A stretch of 64,000 nucleotides of DNA from Chrysoperla carnea (taxonomy: Eukaryota; Arthropoda; Insecta; Neuroptera; Chrysopidae), in NCBI RefSeq assembly GCF_905475395.1, contig NC_058339.1, positions 85,570,520-85,634,519 on the forward strand, given 5' to 3'. The number at the start of each line of letters is the position of its first letter. Positions within the stretch are counted from its first letter, which is position 1. Below are positions 60,611 to 64,000 of this stretch, one piece after another. The position numbers and the translations under genes are program-made. The notes beneath the pieces are model-generated. The model was not told where the DNA came from, searched no databases, and was given only the letters and a program-made list of their open reading frames with translations.

Positions 60611-60800
60611 ATAGGGTGTTTTTTAGAGGTTCTTATCTTTGAACCCGCAACACTCTTGTTTGATAACCCATTGGGACAGCAGACACTTGTTTTCTGTTTA
60701 ATTTGGGTTGCCATTTCATAATTAATATGCCATCTAACCCAATTAGAATGTTTCCTTTTGGAGATATGTAAAGTCTCTTGTCTACGCCGATAAACCAGAG
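60611..60800. mobile_element. Terminal fragment of a DNA transposon
   Basis: Starts TATAGGGTGTTTTTTAGAGG, a terminus I associate with Tc1/mariner-superfamily elements of arthropods, followed by CCCGCAACACTC, GTTTGATAACCC and GCCATTTCATAATTAAT. A minus-strand frame of 66 codons across it is probably incidental. Its continuation is interrupted by the repeat at 60.8 kb. Confidence 0.4.
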
Positions 60801-61290
60801 ACACGGTTAGTTCGATAACTCAAAAACGAAAAGCGATATCAAGATGAAGTTATAAGTTAAACGAGCAGCATAGGTTAAATGTGTCTTGGGTCAGTTAGAC
60901 TCATCTTGTAAACCGTTAGAGATAGAACAAAAATTTAAATATAAAAAATGTTCCTTACAAAAAAATTAACAACTTTTGTTTGAAATATTTTTTCGTAAAC
61001 ATTACTTTTTACCACTAAGGACGTAAATTGGGACAAAAATATGTTGTCCTATTCTCTCTAAAACTATAAAAGATAGGGAGTTGACAATTTGTAGGTAGCT
61101 TGAAATAGAAAAAAAATTCTATAAAATATTTTCAAAAATTTTGGATATTTTCGAAAACCTAATAAAAGGCCGCCATAATTGTGTTGGTCTCTTCTAATTT
61201 ATAAAAAAATAATGCAAGCACCAACATTCAACACTTTCTATAAATGGCATTTCAACAATTAACTCAGTCAATTGTTTGTTTTCACTTGTC
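60801..61290 (+). mobile_element. Recurrent 0.55 kb element, diverged copy
   Basis: Recognisable from GATAACTCAAAAACGAAAAG through CATCTTGTAAACCGTTAGAG, AATGTTCCTTA and CGTAAACATTAC to the tail CAATTAACTCAGTCAATTG and TTTTCACTTGT. The middle has been replaced by about 170 bp of different sequence near 61030-61200. Confidence 0.65.
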
Positions 61291-61385
61291 TAATGTTCTG
61301 GTTTTCTCAATAACTCATGACAAATTTTATAAAATAATTATTGTTTATATTAAGTTTTGCACGATGTAGGAGTGATAATGCATTA

Positions 61386-61706
61386 TTAACATATTTCTGT
61401 GATTGCCCAACTCGTGCAACGCACTCTGTGCAATTTTCTCATACGTACGTTAATAATGCTCTTGGCCCACTTGCATTGTAAATAACTACTAAAAAATTTT
61501 TGTGATATTTTGAATTTTGTGGATAGGATCGTCTGTATATCTTTTAGACGATCAACCTTAACGTAGATATTATGATAAATGCATTTGATTAAGATGGATG
61601 ATGGTGTGCTTAAAAATATCGTTGGAGGATTAAATTTGGCATCCATGTTTATGTTTGTGTATTGTGGATGTCGTTTAGGATGTTGCTCGATGTTCGGTTG
61701 AATCAT
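61386..61706 (-). pseudogene. Unassigned 106-codon frame, perhaps transposon-derived
   Basis: An ATG-initiated minus frame with normal composition. Residues from about 49 on (VKVDRLKDIQTI...) loosely recall the C-terminal end of mariner transposases, where a proline-rich junction is followed by LK..I..I, but key positions are absent. It lies on the far side of the 60.8 kb repeat from a transposon terminus, so both could be parts of one disrupted element. Weak. Confidence 0.2.
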
Positions 61707-61733
61707 TATATTATTGTATTTCTGCTGTAGATA

Positions 61734-61766
61734 TAATACTATACTATACTATACTATACTCTATAC
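61734..61766. repeat. (ACTAT)n microsatellite
   Basis: About six ACTAT units at the end of a T-rich block. Confidence 0.8.
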
Positions 61767-62829
61767 TACACAGTAAATTGTTGTGTTATCTGACAAGCTT
61801 GCTTTCTTTCTAAGGCTGTGTTTGTATGTTTGTATGTATGTATTATATAGGTATGTTTTGTGTATGTATATGTGTGGTATATATTGCTTATGAAATTATA
61901 TTATAAATACTACTTTAGTATGTATGTACCACCCGATTATTCTAAAGGTTTAAATACACAGATGTGAAATTCTATTTTAATTTTTAAGGTAGTATACTCG
62001 CGAAAAATCAATGTTAAAAATATAATAGATATCATTTTGGTAGATGTTTTCTCATGCCTGAAAAACCACATTTTTCGTCGATGAACATGAAGAGATTTAC
62101 GATTTTATAGAAATGGATAAATATAATTGTAGAGTTCATTTTTTATACATCAAAGTATTGTTATAAATGCCAGAATAATTGACGTAATTCAGTTCTAATT
62201 CTCACGTTTACTTCAAACCATCTTGATTTTTCTACCACAGTGTTTAATTCACACTCAAACTGCACCGCTAGTGCTGTGACAGACTTTTTAATAAATTTAT
62301 AAATATGAAACCTATTTGGCTGAAAATGGCGACATTGTCTTACGTCTTCCTTGAACAACTAATAAACATAAAATTTTGTTGGTCATCACAAATTTTAGAA
62401 TTTAAATCGAATATTTTTATTTATTTATTTTTTAAAATAAAAATAATACTTTTTATTGGCTCTATAAGTATCATCGGAAAATCGAAACCAGTCAAGTACC
62501 CTATTTATTACAATTTTTTGTTATCAATACTGTACTTTATACTTTCATTCTTTCTCTTTTTATCTCCTGTCGTCGATGCTTGGTCGATACTGAAACTATT
62601 TATCCGATTTGGTAAAATCTAGGTTTAATAATACACTAAATATCTCTGAAGAAATCCATACAATCGTTAATTGAAATTCATTCAAATTTGAATTTAAGAA
62701 GAACATAATGTTAACTTGTTTTTAAAGCTCGAAGGCGTGAGTTTTGAGCTTTATACGTAACGTCTGCTCATTTTGAGATATTATCTATTTTATATTGTTT
62801 GCAAATCGATATTTAAAATTATTCTGAGA
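61767..62829. other. Intergenic or intronic, nothing recognised
   Basis: AT-rich with TGTATG-type simple repeats near 61825-61880. The 105-codon frame at 62305-62622 is Ile/Phe-rich low-complexity sequence without a domain. Confidence 0.4.
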
Positions 62830-63250
62830 CTAGCTTGATACCCGCGCTTCGCTTGGCTTAAACGTAAATACCACTGCGTTATAGCCTACATCTTGCTTTC
62901 GCTCATCCCCCTTTCATAACACTCGAAATAGGGGTAGATATTGTTTTGCAATTTAAAAATGTGTACAGAATTCAATTTTTTAAAATGTTATATAGCCTTG
63001 ATTCATTGAGTGTATCAGAACAGGTGATCATGAATTGTATCTCGTCCACAATTTTACAGAAATCTTTAATTTATGGTTCAAAATGCTGCTTATAGATGGC
63101 GTAGTGAAATAACAGACTAAATTTAAATTTGTCTATAAATTATAGCTTATGTGATAGTCTGATGTATGAGCTATATTCTTGTCCAGTTTCATTCAAATCC
63201 ATTCGGTAATTTTTGCGTGAAAGCGTAACAAACAAAGGAACATAGAATAG
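62830..63250 (-). mobile_element. Helitron-like repeat, inverted copy
   Basis: On the minus strand it has CACGCAAAAATTACCGAATGG, AATGAAACTGGACAAGAATA and ends GCGAAGCGCGGGTATCAAGCTAG, matching the 44.27 kb copy in order and ending in the same CTAG. Confidence 0.55.
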
Positions 63251-64000
63251 AAATAGGAATGTAAAAATGAAGGAAAATATTAAAAAATGGATATATGAGT
63301 AAAAAATATTAATTAGCTTCTAAAAAGAGTTGAAAAAGTGAAATAAACAGCAAAAAAGGTGAAAAAAATATATAAGGCATCACAATAGGTCTCTAGCCTC
63401 CGAGAAAATACCGGCACTGACGACTCGACCATTTAACCTACTTATTATTTATAATATCCATACTTGGGTAAAAATGAAGGTTCTTAAGTATGTGTTAAGG
63501 AATATAGAGGTCCAACAGCCAGAGACAATGCATGTTTTAAAATACGGTCTCAGAAATTTAGGGACGAAAACTGACTTGTGAATGTTTCTATTAATCTCTA
63601 AAAAATTTTTTTACTATAAAAGCGACGGGACTTAGTTATACTTTTTAAGTTGTCTCGTTAATTTAGCTCGCCTATATAAGCGTTTTGAAACCTCCTTGAC
63701 GTGCGTTACCCATTTTATTTATTCAGTATCTCATTGATAATGTTTATTGTTTTACGTTAATTTGGAACATACATATACTAGACTATAGAAATTAAAAGAA
63801 TTAATCTGTATCGTAAAACCATAAAAAAAGAATCCTAAAACAATTAAAGGTATTCGTAAAATGAATAATAAATGAAAATAAAAATTTATGTAAGAGCATT
63901 ACATGTACTATTAATAACATAACACATTTATGGTAGTATTATAGAGTTGACCGTGACCTCGGTTCATGTACACATAGTATAGTATAGTTAGTACACAATG
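63251..64000. other. Intergenic or intronic, nothing recognised
   Basis: AT-rich to the window end; no gene, RNA or repeat identified. Confidence 0.4.

Noticed and set aside
62305-62622. 105-codon membrane protein
   Set aside because: Ile/Phe/Leu-rich frame typical of AT-rich noncoding sequence; no codon bias, domain or conserved context.
1-64000. CRISPR array, operon or bacterial defence locus
   Set aside because: Spliced genes, tRNA-derived SINEs and eukaryotic transposons show this is nuclear animal DNA; the tandem repeats seen lack the regular repeat-spacer pattern.

Overview
This is a eukaryotic nuclear window, almost certainly from an insect. It is very AT-rich, its genes have many GT-AG introns, and transposon debris is dense. 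Three protein-coding genes and one tRNA gene can be read with confidence; all other coding signal is decayed transposon sequence, candidate exons or unrecognised open frames. The species is not identified; the gene set (CREB, a LanC-like protein, AVL9) is pan-metazoan.

Layout. 1-15 kb: no certain gene; an unrecognised decayed coding block (about 1.63-2.99 kb), a degenerate THAP-like exon (3.67-3.83 kb), several inverted-repeat elements including a 0.7 kb palindrome (12.43-13.14 kb), and a candidate small exon at 13.41 kb. 14.94-24.17 kb: a CREB-family transcription factor on the plus strand (six coding exons, 307 aa, complete kinase-inducible domain and bZIP) with a likely noncoding first exon and promoter at about 15.0-15.16 kb. 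24.2-30.4 kb: CREB 3' UTR and intergenic sequence. 30.41-32.65 kb: a LANCL1/2-type protein on the minus strand (seven exons, 407 aa) with a tRNA-Arg(ACG) gene inside its first intron. 33.01-38.38 kb: AVL9 on the plus strand (seven exons, 764 aa), divergent from the LANCL gene across a 366 bp shared promoter gap. 38.4-64 kb: no complete gene; mostly transposon families (a recurrent element of about 0.55 kb, Helitron-like repeats, terminal-inverted-repeat elements, a tRNA-derived SINE, decayed Tc1/mariner and non-LTR fragments), a tandem array of about 165 bp units, and one well-bounded candidate exon at 56303-56366 that may belong to a large-intron gene with a promoter-like GC patch near 45.3-45.6 kb.

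Most notable: (i) an insertion of about 1.1 kb with matching inverted ends begins 60 bp after the AVL9 stop and seems to supply its polyadenylation signals; (ii) AVL9 carries seven exact-length 27 bp repeats encoding a nonapeptide array; (iii) the tRNA gene fills half of a 147 bp LANCL intron; (iv) a 281 bp element is nested precisely in an older repeat whose uninterrupted copy lies at 34.1 kb; (v) a full palindromic CRE sits 37 bp before the CREB bZIP exon; (vi) the 0.7 kb palindrome could form a long hairpin RNA. I found no operon, CRISPR array or convincing new multi-gene system. Exons and repeats were assigned by reading splice signals, frames and alignments by eye; no search was run.
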